64,000 nt of DNA from Marinobacter salexigens (GCF_018860765.1 NZ_JAHKPV010000018.1:1-64000); one strand, 5' to 3'. Positions 1-8,089 are shown, numbered from the stretch's first letter. Notes: generated by a model not told the origin, from the letters alone. Numbers and translations are program-made.

Positions 1-264
1 GGGGTTCGTGGAGCGCTTACGCATGAACCGACCTGGACAGTGCACGGATAATGCGGAGGTGGAGTCCTTCTTCAAGACGTTGAAGGGAGAATTGCTGCAT
101 GCCACCAGCTTCGTGACAATGCGGCAGTTACGGAAACATATAAGTAACTATATTGAACGCTTTTATAACAGCCTGCGGCTGCACAGTAGCCTTGGTTACC
201 GGACTCCGATAGAGTTCGAGGGAATTAACTGATGGGGCGTGTCCATTTTATTGGGGGAAGTCCA
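1..264 (+). mobile_element. Right end of an IS3-family insertion sequence (partial)
   Basis: The window opens inside an IS3-family element. The C-terminal part of its transposase is followed, about 20 bases after the stop codon, by a right-end sequence finishing in TGGGGGAAGTCCA at 252–264, which has the CA terminus typical of IS3 inverted repeats. The left part of the element lies outside the window. It has inserted into ccoG, whose 3' remnant follows directly. Confidence 0.75.
2..232 (+). CDS. IS3-family transposase, C-terminal fragment of orfB (5' end outside window)
   Basis: This is the C-terminal part of the DDE integrase-type transposase of an IS3 element, which catalyses strand transfer at the IS ends. 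Visible hallmarks are DNAEVESFFKTLKGELL, which carries the catalytic glutamate of the DDE triad, and YNSLRLHSSLGYRTPIEFE, the usual IS3 C-terminus. The frame is open to the left edge from position 2, so the GTG at 8 is only an internal codon and the real start lies upstream of the window. The stop is followed by the IS right end. Family assignment is firm; the exact IS name cannot be given. Confidence 0.9.
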   Translation, partial: GFVERLRMNRPGQCTDNAEVESFFKTLKGELLHATSFVTMRQLRKHISNYIERFYNSLRLHSSLGYRTPIEFEGIN

Positions 265-280
265 TCCTGGACTTCCCCCA
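252..280. repeat. Perfect 13-bp inverted repeat, abutted IS ends with 3-bp spacer
   Basis: TGGGGGAAGTCCA (252–264) and its exact reverse complement TGGACTTCCCCCA (268–280) are separated only by TCC. The left arm is the right end of the IS3 element. The right arm looks like a left end of the same family, and a similar TGG-C-CG tract continues after it. IRR–3 bp–IRL is the junction IS3 elements form when circularised or tandemly arranged, so a second left-end remnant probably sits against ccoG. It could also fold as a hairpin and insulate downstream reading. Confidence 0.7.
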
Positions 281-634
281 GTTTTGATGGCGCGACCGTT
301 AATGGCGTTGGAGATCGAAAGAGACAGGGGGCTTTTTCGGTATAACGGCTCGAAAAACATTGAAAACAGTTATCTGCTTAATCTAACGAATAAGGCAACT
401 GAAATGAGATATGCCTTTATCCACGTCTCAGGTACCAGGGATATCAACATGTCCGGGTTGGACGAAGTCAAGCTAAGAGCCGGTGAGAAAAGAGAAATCC
501 CGATCATTCTTGAAATGGATCCTGCAAGCCTCCGGGGTGAGGTTACCAATATTACCTTTGAAGTAAGCACGTCAGAGGAACCCGAGAAGCGGGTCGCCGC
601 ACCTACCACGTTTCTAGGGCCGGTCTTCCGGTGA
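281..634 (+). pseudogene. ccoG: ccoG C-terminal remnant (cytochrome c oxidase accessory protein), IS-truncated
   Basis: The peptide readable here, from about PLMALEIERDRG to TTFLGPVF, matches the C-terminal immunoglobulin-like domain of CcoG/FixG. The family signatures are the ERDRG…Y start, IENSYLLNLTNKA and the terminal FLGP. Intact CcoG is roughly 470 residues with membrane helices and ferredoxin-type cysteine clusters; all of that is missing here and about 115 residues remain. The upstream part was replaced by the IS3 end, and the open frame running in from 239 is only an accidental fusion with IS sequence. CcoG reduces copper during assembly of cbb3 oxidase, so this copy cannot function. 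Another intact copy may exist elsewhere. Confidence 0.8.
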
Positions 635-678
635 CCGGAACCATAACGCCGTCCTAAACGGCTATCGCACCCCGTACG

Positions 679-1446
679 TCAAAGGGCAGAGTTTCTCGCC
701 AGGTCTTCAAGGAAAGCCTGAATTCGTACGGCGTTTGCGCCCAGGTCGCTCTTCCCTACCCTTGAGGCAGAACGCATGTCTACCTGAACACCCGCCGGGG
801 TTTCCGTCATCCGGATTACAACGTCGTCTTTGAACCCGAACCAGCGAGTGGTTGCTGTAGCCTCTAGGGTGTTTTCAGTTGTGCCGGCAAGCTCCCATTT
901 CCGTACTTGAAGCACTGCCTTTGCTGCATCCATAGCACTCGCCAGTGAACCGTCCAGAACAATCGGCTTCAACTCAGGGTAAGCCGCCAGTTGCAGGGTG
1001 GCAGTGTCTTCCCCCGGGTAGTCCACCGCGTTGGGCGCTTCCTCTCGGGCAGCGGCCAGCAAAACAAAGGTGGGCGGGTTCTCCATATCGGTTGTTATGT
1101 CGTGTATGGGTGGCACAGTCTGGGCTTTGTGTTTCATCTCCATGGGGATGGCAATCATGAAAAACACCGCAAGGCTGACCAGCAATCCGACAACGGCTGG
1201 GCGCCACCGGCGTGATCGCCCGGATATCACCAGCGTGATCAGCCCCAACGCCGCTGCACCTAAAGCGACTTGCGCACCCTGGCGCAGCATGCCGAAAGAA
1301 GTTCCAAGGCCTATCCACTCTGCCCTGTAGGCCGGCCCAGCCAATCCCATGAGCAGCCCGGCCAGAATCAGCAGTATTATGCCAAGCCAGGCCGCAATAA
1401 CTGGCCATTTACCTCCACGGGGGGATGAATGAGTCTGTGCCGGCAT
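679..1446 (-). CDS. DUF1499 family membrane protein
   Basis: A 255-residue protein of unknown function. Three hydrophobic helices lie in the N-terminal half (about residues 14–36, 50–70 and 83–103). They are followed by a soluble DUF1499-type domain with the family pattern RKWELAG…LEATATTRWFGFKDDVVIRM, then R.G.SDLG.NA.RI..FLEDL at the C-terminus. The ATG at 1446 is chosen over the upstream start at 1518 because AAGGAAG lies six bases before it and the upstream extension is not family-like. A second, internally deleted copy lies at 21259–21646, with a similar 5' region. It converges on the ccoG remnant. Confidence 0.8.
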   Translation of the reverse strand: MPAQTHSSPRGGKWPVIAAWLGIILLILAGLLMGLAGPAYRAEWIGLGTSFGMLRQGAQVALGAAALGLITLVISGRSRRWRPAVVGLLVSLAVFFMIAIPMEMKHKAQTVPPIHDITTDMENPPTFVLLAAAREEAPNAVDYPGEDTATLQLAAYPELKPIVLDGSLASAMDAAKAVLQVRKWELAGTTENTLEATATTRWFGFKDDVVIRMTETPAGVQVDMRSASRVGKSDLGANAVRIQAFLEDLARNSAL

Positions 1447-1742
1447 GGTTCTTCCTTTTGCTGGGGTTCGTTTTGACAAGGTGCGAGAGATTACAAGGTT
1501 ACAGGTACGAACGCACACTTTAGCCCGATCATCATGGGTTAGTTATGCTGCGAAATTGAGCACCCCACTCTCTACGGAAGTACGGCTGTAATCACACTAT
1601 CCCAACTCACTTAGCTGCTTGGATCGGCACCTCTGCTTAACATTGGCATGTTGGTATTTGCTGGCATTTCAGAAAAGGAAATAGCAATCTGCAAGACGCA
1701 TGGAGATGGGTGCAGGAACAGGCGTCCACTAGGATTCGGGAA

Positions 1743-1759
1743 CCCCGTCTCACACGGGG
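1743..1759 (-). terminator. Hairpin CCCCGT–loop–ACGGGG enclosing the MFS stop codon
   Basis: CCCCGT (1743–1748) and ACGGGG (1754–1759) form a perfect 6-bp stem with a 5-base loop. The stop codon of the minus-strand MFS gene falls within the loop region. There is no strong T run, so termination efficiency is uncertain. Confidence 0.45.
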
Positions 1760-2913
1760 AGTCTTTCCAGGCGCACCAATCCCAGCAAGAAGGTAACACC
1801 TATAATCATGATTCCCGCTGAAAAGTATAATCCAAGGTTGTAGCTACCAAACGCTTCAGTAAGGTACCCCGTAAAGGCGGGGGCGATGATTTGCGCCGCT
1901 CCATAAGCCAGTGTCATTACGCCCATAAATCGGGCTGGATTGCTTGGGAAGAACTTTCCAGCCATGGTGAGTACCAGGCTGACACAGGCAATAAAGGTTC
2001 CGCCAAACAGGAATGCACTTAACAATAACGCCGTTAAGCTGTCATTAATGACAGGCAGAATAATGCCAACCACCTGAAGAATGTAAGCCGCCAGAAGTGC
2101 ATAAAGATAGCCGGTTCTTCTCGCAATTCTGTCCCACACCAGTGTCGCTGGCATGGCGGCAATCCCTACCAGCAAAAACGCCAGTGTCCCCTGCCCCTCC
2201 AGCCCTTTTGTTCTTTCTACAATGTCCACAATGAAGGTGGAACTGACAGCGTATCCGTACCCGGCACAAAAATAAGCAAGCATCATGAGCGTGGTAAACG
2301 CCCGGCCTGGGGGGTTATCTTCTGTGGTCGTTGCGTCCTGCCCATCCACCAGAGGGTGCGGAATCCATAACCATGCGGGAATAGCGACAATGCCCGCCAT
2401 CACGGCCAGCGCCAACCACTGTTGCTGCCAGTTGGCCGACAGAGTGAGCATTACTTCGACTAAAACGGATGTGGCTATGATGCTCACACCGATACCGGCG
2501 AAATGAATGCCTAATTCAGCGCGATGATCATTCTTCACCAGCCATTTCAGAATCAGGCCGGAGGCAATGATAAGGCCCCCGGATGCACAAACCCCGGCAA
2601 TGAATCGTAATACAGCCCAGACAACAACGTCCGTGGTCATCACCATGGCGGCTGAAGTGCCTATGCTTAGCAGAAGATAGGCCCTGTGCAGATTGTATTT
2701 GTAGTTGAGGTTGTGCAGCCTGGATGCAAGTAGCACCCCGGCCATGTACCCCATAAAATTAGTGGTCGCCAGCCAGCCACCACCTACTTCGGTGAGGCTT
2801 GCTCCGCTCTGCATGATGGGCAGTACAAGACTGTAGGAAAGACGGGCTACGCCAACGGTTACGATCAGGCTGCAGATTCCGGCCAAGTAGACTCGGGTCC
2901 GTGTAAGCTCCAT
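1750..2913 (-). CDS. YbfB/YjiJ-family MFS transporter
   Basis: Major facilitator superfamily permease with about 12 hydrophobic segments over some 387 residues. The opening segment (YLAGICSLIVTVGVARLSYSLVLPIM) and the following GGGWLATTNFMGYMAGVLLASRL match the YbfB/YjiJ subgroup, whose substrates are mostly unknown. The ATG at 2913 is preferred because GGTGGGA lies just upstream; an ATG at 2928 would add five residues but has no ribosome binding site. It is transcribed divergently from a LysR regulator, and a palindrome sits between them, so this permease is the probable regulatory target. The export or uptake direction cannot be told from sequence. Confidence 0.8.
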   Translation of the reverse strand: MELTRTRVYLAGICSLIVTVGVARLSYSLVLPIMQSGASLTEVGGGWLATTNFMGYMAGVLLASRLHNLNYKYNLHRAYLLLSIGTSAAMVMTTDVVVWAVLRFIAGVCASGGLIIASGLILKWLVKNDHRAELGIHFAGIGVSIIATSVLVEVMLTLSANWQQQWLALAVMAGIVAIPAWLWIPHPLVDGQDATTTEDNPPGRAFTTLMMLAYFCAGYGYAVSSTFIVDIVERTKGLEGQGTLAFLLVGIAAMPATLVWDRIARRTGYLYALLAAYILQVVGIILPVINDSLTALLLSAFLFGGTFIACVSLVLTMAGKFFPSNPARFMGVMTLAYGAAQIIAPAFTGYLTEAFGSYNLGLYFSAGIMIIGVTFLLGLVRLERLPV

Positions 2914-2952
2914 CAAGATTCCCACCATGCTGTTATTAAATGATTTTCAGCA

Positions 2953-2977
2953 AAGATTACTCCCGTCTGGTAATCTT
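2953..2977. promoter_or_regulatory. Palindromic operator candidate between MFS and LysR genes
   Basis: AAGATTAC (2953–2960) and GTAATCTT (2970–2977) form a perfect 8-bp inverted repeat with a 9-base spacer in the middle of the divergent intergenic region. The position suits a LysR-type regulator controlling itself and the neighbouring permease, but the symmetry is not a textbook T-N11-A box. Confidence 0.5.
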
Positions 2978-3023
2978 AAATATTGAATTATCAAGAACAT
3001 TTATTTCTTTTTAAGAGAACTGT

Positions 3024-3890
3024 ATGGAAATCCTGGCATTGAAGACCTTTAAAACCCTGGTCGATGAAGGTGGCATCAAGGGCGCAGCAGATAAGCTTCA
3101 TACTGTTCAGTCGAACATCACCAGTCGGATTAAAAAGCTGGAAAGTGAGCTGGATACCAGGCTGTTCACACTGGCAGGCAGAAAGCTGCAGCTAACCCCC
3201 AGCGGGCAACAGCTCTACCAGTATGCGGACGAGATTCTGGAGCTGGAGTACCAGGCTAAATCTGCCATTTTGCGTGATAAAGGTAACTATGAGTTAAGGG
3301 TGGGAATGCCAGAAACCTTTGCAGCGGTTCACATGCCTTTAGCACTCAAGCAGCTCAAACAGAGTTACCCGAATATCCAGACCAGAATCTATACGGACAC
3401 CAGCGACAGGCTCGTAGGTGCTGTGTTGAACAACAAGGTGGATTGCGCCGCCATAGGCAATGCCCCCGCACATGAAAAGCTCTGTGTTATTCCTATTGTG
3501 AATGAAGAGCTGGTTATGGTGACCCCTGCGGGAAGCCATTATGACCCCGTGCTGTTTGTGCGCGAAGAAGGTTGCGGTTACAGAAACCATGCAGTTTTAT
3601 GGCAGCAAAAAGTAGGACGCGTCAGCGATGAACTCATGATCATGAGCAGTGCGGATGGGGTTTTGGGCTGTATCTCGGCCGGTTTGGGTTACACCATTAT
3701 TGGCAAGAACATGGTGGTCGGGAGCCGGTATGAAAAGTCCCTGGTGATGACGCCCGTGACACATGGTCCAAAGCATGTTCAGCTATCCATCGTTTACCGA
3801 AAAGGCAGCCCCCTGGAAGCAGGCACACTGGCACTTGCGGACATTTTCACAAACAGGGGCCAGTTAGAGCCTGCCCTCTGCAATTTTTAG
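3024..3890 (+). CDS. LysR-family transcriptional regulator
   Basis: A 288-residue LTTR of normal length. Residues 1–60 form the winged helix-turn-helix (ALKTFKTLVDEGGIKGAADKLHTVQSNITSRIKKLE, then LF and LTPSG). Residues from about 90 form the periplasmic-binding-like effector domain (LRVGMPETFAAVHMPLALKQLKQSYP). AAGAGA precedes the ATG by seven bases. Divergent from the MFS gene across a 110-base region with a palindrome, so local regulation of that transporter, probably by an unknown small ligand, is the likely role. Confidence 0.85.
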   Translation: MEILALKTFKTLVDEGGIKGAADKLHTVQSNITSRIKKLESELDTRLFTLAGRKLQLTPSGQQLYQYADEILELEYQAKSAILRDKGNYELRVGMPETFAAVHMPLALKQLKQSYPNIQTRIYTDTSDRLVGAVLNNKVDCAAIGNAPAHEKLCVIPIVNEELVMVTPAGSHYDPVLFVREEGCGYRNHAVLWQQKVGRVSDELMIMSSADGVLGCISAGLGYTIIGKNMVVGSRYEKSLVMTPVTHGPKHVQLSIVYRKGSPLEAGTLALADIFTNRGQLEPALCNF

Positions 3891-3948
3891 GCGCAGGTTT
3901 TACCGGGAGAATACTAATCTCAATGAACATCATAAAAGGATGACAGGT

Positions 3949-4365
3949 ATGAGCTTCTTTGATGCTGCTCGTTGGCGGGGCGCTACCATCGTGGTGGCAT
4001 TGTGCGGGTCGCTGGCCAGTTGCGCGGCTCTTTCGCCTGCGCCGAATTTGACCACCGATGAAAAGAAAGCCCTCAGTGCCAATCTTAACGAAAAATACGT
4101 AGCGTACCAGGACTGCATGGCCAGTGAAGCCGATCGCTTCAGCCATATCACATCCGCACCACCTTCAGACATCGCCAAGGGTGCACAAGCGGGCTGTGAA
4201 GCTGCTTTCAGGAGCTATCATCAGGCCGTGACCAAACAGTTTACGTCCTTTGTTTCAAGCGCCGGTCAGGCAGAAGCCCGGAGCCGGGCTGAGCAGCATG
4301 CCAGCGATGCAAAAGATCGCACCTGGAGTCATGTCATCCAGCGGGTGCTGATCCAAAGACAATAA
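3949..4365 (+). CDS. Small hypothetical lipoprotein
   Basis: About 138 residues, no recognised family. The N-terminus has a basic stretch (RWRG), a hydrophobic core (ATIVVALCGS) and a lipobox-like LASC, suggesting lipidation and export. The mature part is polar and helix-rich with two further cysteines (YQDCMAS, AGCEAAF) that might pair. The start at 3949 is preferred over 3940 because AAAAGG lies nine bases upstream, whereas it touches the ATG at 3940. A collapsed second copy is found at 12470–12547, sharing the 5' region and the last codons. Confidence 0.6.
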   Translation: MSFFDAARWRGATIVVALCGSLASCAALSPAPNLTTDEKKALSANLNEKYVAYQDCMASEADRFSHITSAPPSDIAKGAQAGCEAAFRSYHQAVTKQFTSFVSSAGQAEARSRAEQHASDAKDRTWSHVIQRVLIQRQ

Positions 4366-4401
4366 GCCGGCTAATGGAAAGCTTGAAGGTTTTGTTGGGG
4401 G

Positions 4402-4434
4402 TGTGCTTGGGTAACGTGGAGTTACCCAAGCACA
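4402..4434. terminator. Long perfect hairpin between convergent genes
   Basis: TGTGCTTGGGTAAC (4402–4415) pairs perfectly with GTTACCCAAGCACA (4421–4434) around a 5-base loop. It lies between the lipoprotein gene (+) and the aldehyde dehydrogenase pseudogene (-), the position of a bidirectional terminator, although no long T run follows on either side. Confidence 0.6.
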
Positions 4435-4452
4435 GTACTGGCTATACCTGCA

Positions 4453-5831
4453 TCAGGACTCGCTCACCATCACAGACTTCACATTCACAAATTCGAGCAT
4501 GCCAAAGCCGCCATGTTCGCGGCCATAACCGCTCTGCTTTACCCCACCAAATGGCAGGTTAGGCTTGGCCAGATTATAGCCATTGATATTAACCATACCT
4601 GTGTCGAATTCATCCCGAGCCAGGCGCACAGCCTCTTCTTCGTCGGCGCTGAAGATGCCACCGCCCAGACCATAAATGGAGTCGTTTGCCACTCGCATAG
4701 CCTCTGCTACATCTTTTACCTTAATCAGCGCCGCTACCGGCCCAAACAGCTCATCGTCATACGCTGGCTGCCCTGGCACCACGTTTTCCAATATGGTGGG
4801 TGGGTAGAAGTAACCTTTGTCTTCGGGAATTTCACCACCCAACGAACAGGTTGCGCCGTTCTCAATCGACTTGCGAACCTGCTCATGCAGCCCGTCTCTG
4901 AGGTCTTCGCGAGCCATGGGGCCCATTTTGGTATCACTGTGTGTGGGATCACCAAAATTGAGCTTTTCCATTTCAGCCAGGTAGGCATCCCTGAACTCTT
5001 CGTACACGGGTTCTTCAACGATAAAGCGCTTCGCAGCGACGCAGGTCTGGCCCGCATTGTAGGTACGGCCCTGAACGCATAATTGCACGGCCTTCTTGAT
5101 GTTGGCATTTGCCAATACCAGATAGGCATCATTGCTGCCCAGTTCCAGTACAGTCTTCTTCAGCACTTTAGCTGCTCGCTGGGCCACTGCCCTGCCAGCG
5201 TTGGGGCTACCCGTCAGCGTTACGCCACGCACCAGTTTGTGTTCGATAACGGCGTCTGACACCTCATGGTCAATTAACAGCGTGCGGAAGGCGTGCTCCG
5301 GCATGCCGGCATCGCGGTATAGTTTTTCAACTTCCAGAGCCATGCCCATACGTTATTGGCATGTTTCAATAGCACGGTGTTACCCGCCATAAGGTTGGCA
5401 GCGCTGTAACGAATAACCTGGTAAAGCGGAAAATTCCACGGCTGTATGCCGTAGATCACGCCTTGCGGCTGATAGGAAACCACGGCACGACCACCTTCCA
5501 GCTCTCTTGTTTCATCCGCCAGTTCGGTGGGGCCCTGTTCAGCGGTGTACTCACAAACCGCCGCACACAACTCACATTCCTGTTTGCCCTCTGCCAGGGT
5601 TTTACCCATTTCCCGGGTCATCAATTCGGCGTAGTCATCCTGGCGCTCCCGAATCAGGGCAGCGGTTTTGCGCAGGGCATCCGCACGCTCTTCAAATCCG
5701 GTTTTACGCCAGTTGAGAAACGCATGGTGACTCTGCTCAATGATGCCCTCGGCGTCTTGCCTGGACATCAGGGTATAGGTTTCAAGAACTTCTTCTGTGG
5801 CAGGGTTGATTGTCTTATGTGTATTCGACAT
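4453..5831 (-). pseudogene. NAD(P)-dependent succinate-semialdehyde dehydrogenase-like gene, one-base frameshift
   Basis: Two overlapping frames together encode a complete aldehyde dehydrogenase closest in pattern to E. coli Sad/YneI. The N-terminal part runs from TINPATEEVLETY to AGNTVLLKHANNVW and the C-terminal part from MALEVEKLYRDAGMPEHAF to the end. The catalytic cysteine in GQTCVAAKR, the ELG motif (ELGSNDA rather than ELGG) and FGPVA are all present. The frames join if one base is restored in the CCC run at 5345–5347 (GGG on the coding strand), giving about 459 residues. The start at 5831 has CAGGAGG eight bases upstream. It is either a recent pseudogene or a homopolymer sequencing error; the rest of the gene shows no decay. 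Confidence 0.85.
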
Positions 5832-6031
5832 CAGTTTGCCTCCTGAATAATTAATGACAGCGGAACCTGTATTGGGTCGACCGTCATAATTGAAGTTGCC
5901 AGATGAACCTAACATTTCCAGATACCCTTACGGGCGAAGGTTACCTAACCGTATAACTCTGCAGCGACCGGGCCGGAAGTTACTCTGTTGGATCAGGCTG
6001 TCTCGCAAGGGGATGATGGACACAGGCGTGT

Positions 6032-6055
6032 TTTGAGTGATTACTCAAATATAAT
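6032..6055 (+). promoter_or_regulatory. Palindrome next to a TATAAT -10 element upstream of the alpha/beta hydrolase
   Basis: TTTGAGT–GATT–ACTCAAA (6032–6049) is a perfect 7-bp dyad directly followed by TATAAT (6050–6055), about 95 bases before the hydrolase start. A second small dyad (TCAAAT…ATTTGA, 6045–6059) overlaps the -10. The -35 is weak, as expected of a regulated promoter. No local regulator is encoded next to it. Confidence 0.45.
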
Positions 6056-6148
6056 TTGAACCCTGAGCTTTCACTCAGTAGCGTGAATGTGCAGCAGATC
6101 ACTTTGCAAAACGTGAACTGCGAACTGTGAAATGAAAGGAGCGCTACG

Positions 6149-6973
6149 ATGAGTGAATCAAACTTTGAGCACCAATATCTGCATGTAGACGGGCACCGTA
6201 TTGCCTATCTGGATCAAGGCAAAGGAACACCGCTGATCTTGCTCCACGGCATCCCGATGTCCGGCATGCTCTGGCGCAAGATCATCCCGCAGCTTGCGCA
6301 GACTTACCGGGTGATCGTGCCAGACATGCTAAATTACGGTAAATCGGATAAACCGCTTGATGCGGATGTATCGATCGCGGCACAAAGCAAAATACTTGCC
6401 GGCCTTATGGATGCACTGGGTGTGCGCTGTGCAGACCTTGTGGCCCATGATATTGGCGGTGGTGTTGCCCAGATACTGGCGGTAAATCACCCGGAACGCA
6501 TAAACCGGCTGGTGCTTGCCGATGCTGTCTGCTTCGACTCCTGGCCGATTCCCGACTTCAAGCCCTTACAGGAGCCGGGGGCGGAAGAGCAGATGAGCGT
6601 GCAGGAACTGGAGCAGATGCTTCGCGACTTCCTGCCCAAGGGCATGCATGATGAATCCAATGCCACCTCTGAGCTTGCCGATATTGTTGTGCACCCCTGG
6701 CAGGGTGAAACAGGCAAGCGAGCTTTTTTCAGAAACCTGCGCAGGCTCAATCCGGAATACACCCTCGCGATTGCTGATGAACTGAAAAATATTCCCCATG
6801 AAACCCTTATGCTATGGGGACAACATGATAAGTTCCAGAAGCCGGAATACGCTGAGATGCTGAAAAGCGCGATACCGAACACGCGTCTGGAGTGGATCGA
6901 CGCGGCGCATTGGATAACCGAAGAGCGCCCTGACGATGTCGCTAAAAAGCTTATCGCGTTTCTGGATAGTTAG
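6149..6973 (+). CDS. Alpha/beta-fold hydrolase with Asp nucleophile (dehalogenase/epoxide-hydrolase type)
   Basis: 274 residues with the complete alpha/beta hydrolase core. The oxyanion region is LLHGIPMSG (about residue 31). The nucleophile elbow AHDIGGG has aspartate at residue 101, where esterases have serine. The acid is in GQHD (about 227) and the histidine in DAAHW (about 254). An aspartate nucleophile is characteristic of haloalkane and haloacetate dehalogenases and epoxide hydrolases, so C–halogen or epoxide hydrolysis is more likely than ester hydrolysis. GAAAGGAG precedes the ATG. It stands alone, with a palindromic promoter upstream. Confidence 0.8.
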   Translation: MSESNFEHQYLHVDGHRIAYLDQGKGTPLILLHGIPMSGMLWRKIIPQLAQTYRVIVPDMLNYGKSDKPLDADVSIAAQSKILAGLMDALGVRCADLVAHDIGGGVAQILAVNHPERINRLVLADAVCFDSWPIPDFKPLQEPGAEEQMSVQELEQMLRDFLPKGMHDESNATSELADIVVHPWQGETGKRAFFRNLRRLNPEYTLAIADELKNIPHETLMLWGQHDKFQKPEYAEMLKSAIPNTRLEWIDAAHWITEERPDDVAKKLIAFLDS

Positions 6974-7032
6974 GGGACCACTGGAGTCCCCGACTCTGTG
7001 CCCTTTTATCTCGATTCAACGGCGAAAATACC

Positions 7033-7285
7033 ATGGCCTCTTCACTTCATAGCCTCTACTCTTTTCGCCGCTGCCCCTATGCCATGCGCGCCCGGCTCGG
7101 CCTCTTGTTTGCCGGGCTGCAGGTGGAGCTGCGAGAGATAACACTGAAAAACAAGCCGGCTCAAATGCTCGCGGTTAGCCCGAAAGGCACCGTGCCTGTT
7201 TTACAGTGTTGTGATGGGGCTGTGATTGAAGAGAGCCGGGAAATAATGGTGTGGGCGCTTGAACAGCAAGACCCGCAAGGGCTTT
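7033..7285 (+). pseudogene. Glutathione S-transferase, N-terminal remnant
   Basis: The first 80 or so residues are a thioredoxin-fold GST N-terminal domain: SLYSFRRCPYAMRARLGLLFAGL with the CPYA active-site motif, then the cis-proline region PKGTVPVLQ and the glutathione-binding EESREIM. The helical C-terminal domain is missing. After about [12 protein letters not shown] the sequence changes to an IS30 transposase fragment. Intact relatives have about 210–230 residues, so this is a broken gene. Confidence 0.8.
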
Positions 7286-7500
7286 TACGATCAGGGTCGA
7301 GAGCTCGTGCGTCATGCTGAGATCACCCAAAAGACGGGGACGGCGATCTACTTTGCTGATCCCCACAGCCTCTGGCAACGAGCCATCAATGAAAACACCA
7401 ATGGCTTGTTGCGGCAATACATGCCCAAGGGAACCGACCTGTCGGTGTTCAGTCAGGAGGAGCTTGACGCCTTTGCCTTCCAGCTTAATACACGGCCTCG
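7286..7500 (+). pseudogene. IS30-family transposase, C-terminal remnant
   Basis: The peptide from DQGREL through [30 protein letters not shown] to LNTRPR is the conserved catalytic end of IS30 transposases, including the [11 protein letters not shown] signature around the DDE glutamate. Neither the N-terminal half nor the normal continuation (KTLGW…) is present. It is bounded on the left by the GST fragment and on the right by an IS3-like terminal sequence, so the remnants are nested. Non-functional. Confidence 0.85.
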
Positions 7501-7590
7501 TGGGCTTCCCCCACTTCAGTGGACACGCATCAATAACACTGAGAACGCCTTAAGCACGGGGGTGTCCTTAGTTTAGCGGGTGCCACTACA
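7501..7590. mobile_element. Possible IS3-like terminal remnant
   Basis: Immediately after the broken IS30 sequence, TGGGCTTCCCCCACTTCAG followed by TGGACACGC resembles the ends at 252–296 (TGGACTTCCCCCA…TGG-C-CG). A weak counterpart in the opposite orientation (GGGTGTCC…GCGGGTGCCA) ends near 7587. This could be a deletion derivative carrying both ends of an IS3 element. The match of the right side is poor, so its limits are approximate. Confidence 0.35.
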
Positions 7591-7645
7591 GGCCCAGCTA
7601 AAATGTGGTCAAATACCTGTGAAACTGACAGCGAGCGAGGTTGCT

Positions 7646-8089
7646 ATGAATCGAATTCAGTCATCTAACGAGGTACTTGAGATTAGCAGTTTTCCCGGCA
7701 TGCTCGCTGGCTTCTGCGGTGTTGTTTTAATGGGTGCCGTGTATGGCTGGTTCGCCGGAAAAGCAAGCGCAGTCGATCTGGCGATCATCCTTTTTTGCGT
7801 CGTCGTTTTCTCATGCCTGTTGGATTATCGAGTGGTTGTCATTTCACTGGAAAAAGAAGAAGTGCTGATCCACTCGACACGATTGATCTCAAAGAAGACT
7901 TTTTCAGTACCTATTTCCTTAATCGAGGGAGTTTCCATTCGCACTGGAAAGGGAACCTCCTCTCATGCTGGTGTTGTTCATATTGATACCACTAATGGGC
8001 CTTATACGGTGACATCCATGGCGTCTATGGGGCACAAAAAGCAGCGAAAAGTGGCCAGTGAAATAAAGAAGTTTTTGGGGCTCGTTTGA
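7646..8089 (+). CDS. Hypothetical two-helix membrane protein (PH-like domain possible)
   Basis: 147 residues. Two hydrophobic segments (FPGMLAGFCGVVLMGAVYGWF and AVDLAIILFCVVVFSCLL) form a hairpin after a short polar N-terminus. A beta-rich soluble tail follows (VVVISLEKEEVLIHSTRL…GVVHIDTTNGPYTVTSM), an arrangement reminiscent of bacterial PH-like membrane proteins. The ATG at 7646 is chosen because GAGG lies six bases upstream; the longer frame from 7580 begins in IS-derived sequence. No function can be assigned. Confidence 0.55.
   Translation: MNRIQSSNEVLEISSFPGMLAGFCGVVLMGAVYGWFAGKASAVDLAIILFCVVVFSCLLDYRVVVISLEKEEVLIHSTRLISKKTFSVPISLIEGVSIRTGKGTSSHAGVVHIDTTNGPYTVTSMASMGHKKQRKVASEIKKFLGLV

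Noticed and set aside
1611..1799. 62-codon minus-strand frame next to the MFS gene
   Set aside because: Overlaps the end of the MFS gene and shows no conserved pattern.
4374..4562. 62-codon frame over the convergent hairpin
   Set aside because: Overlaps the aldehyde dehydrogenase coding sequence on the opposite strand and has no family-like content.
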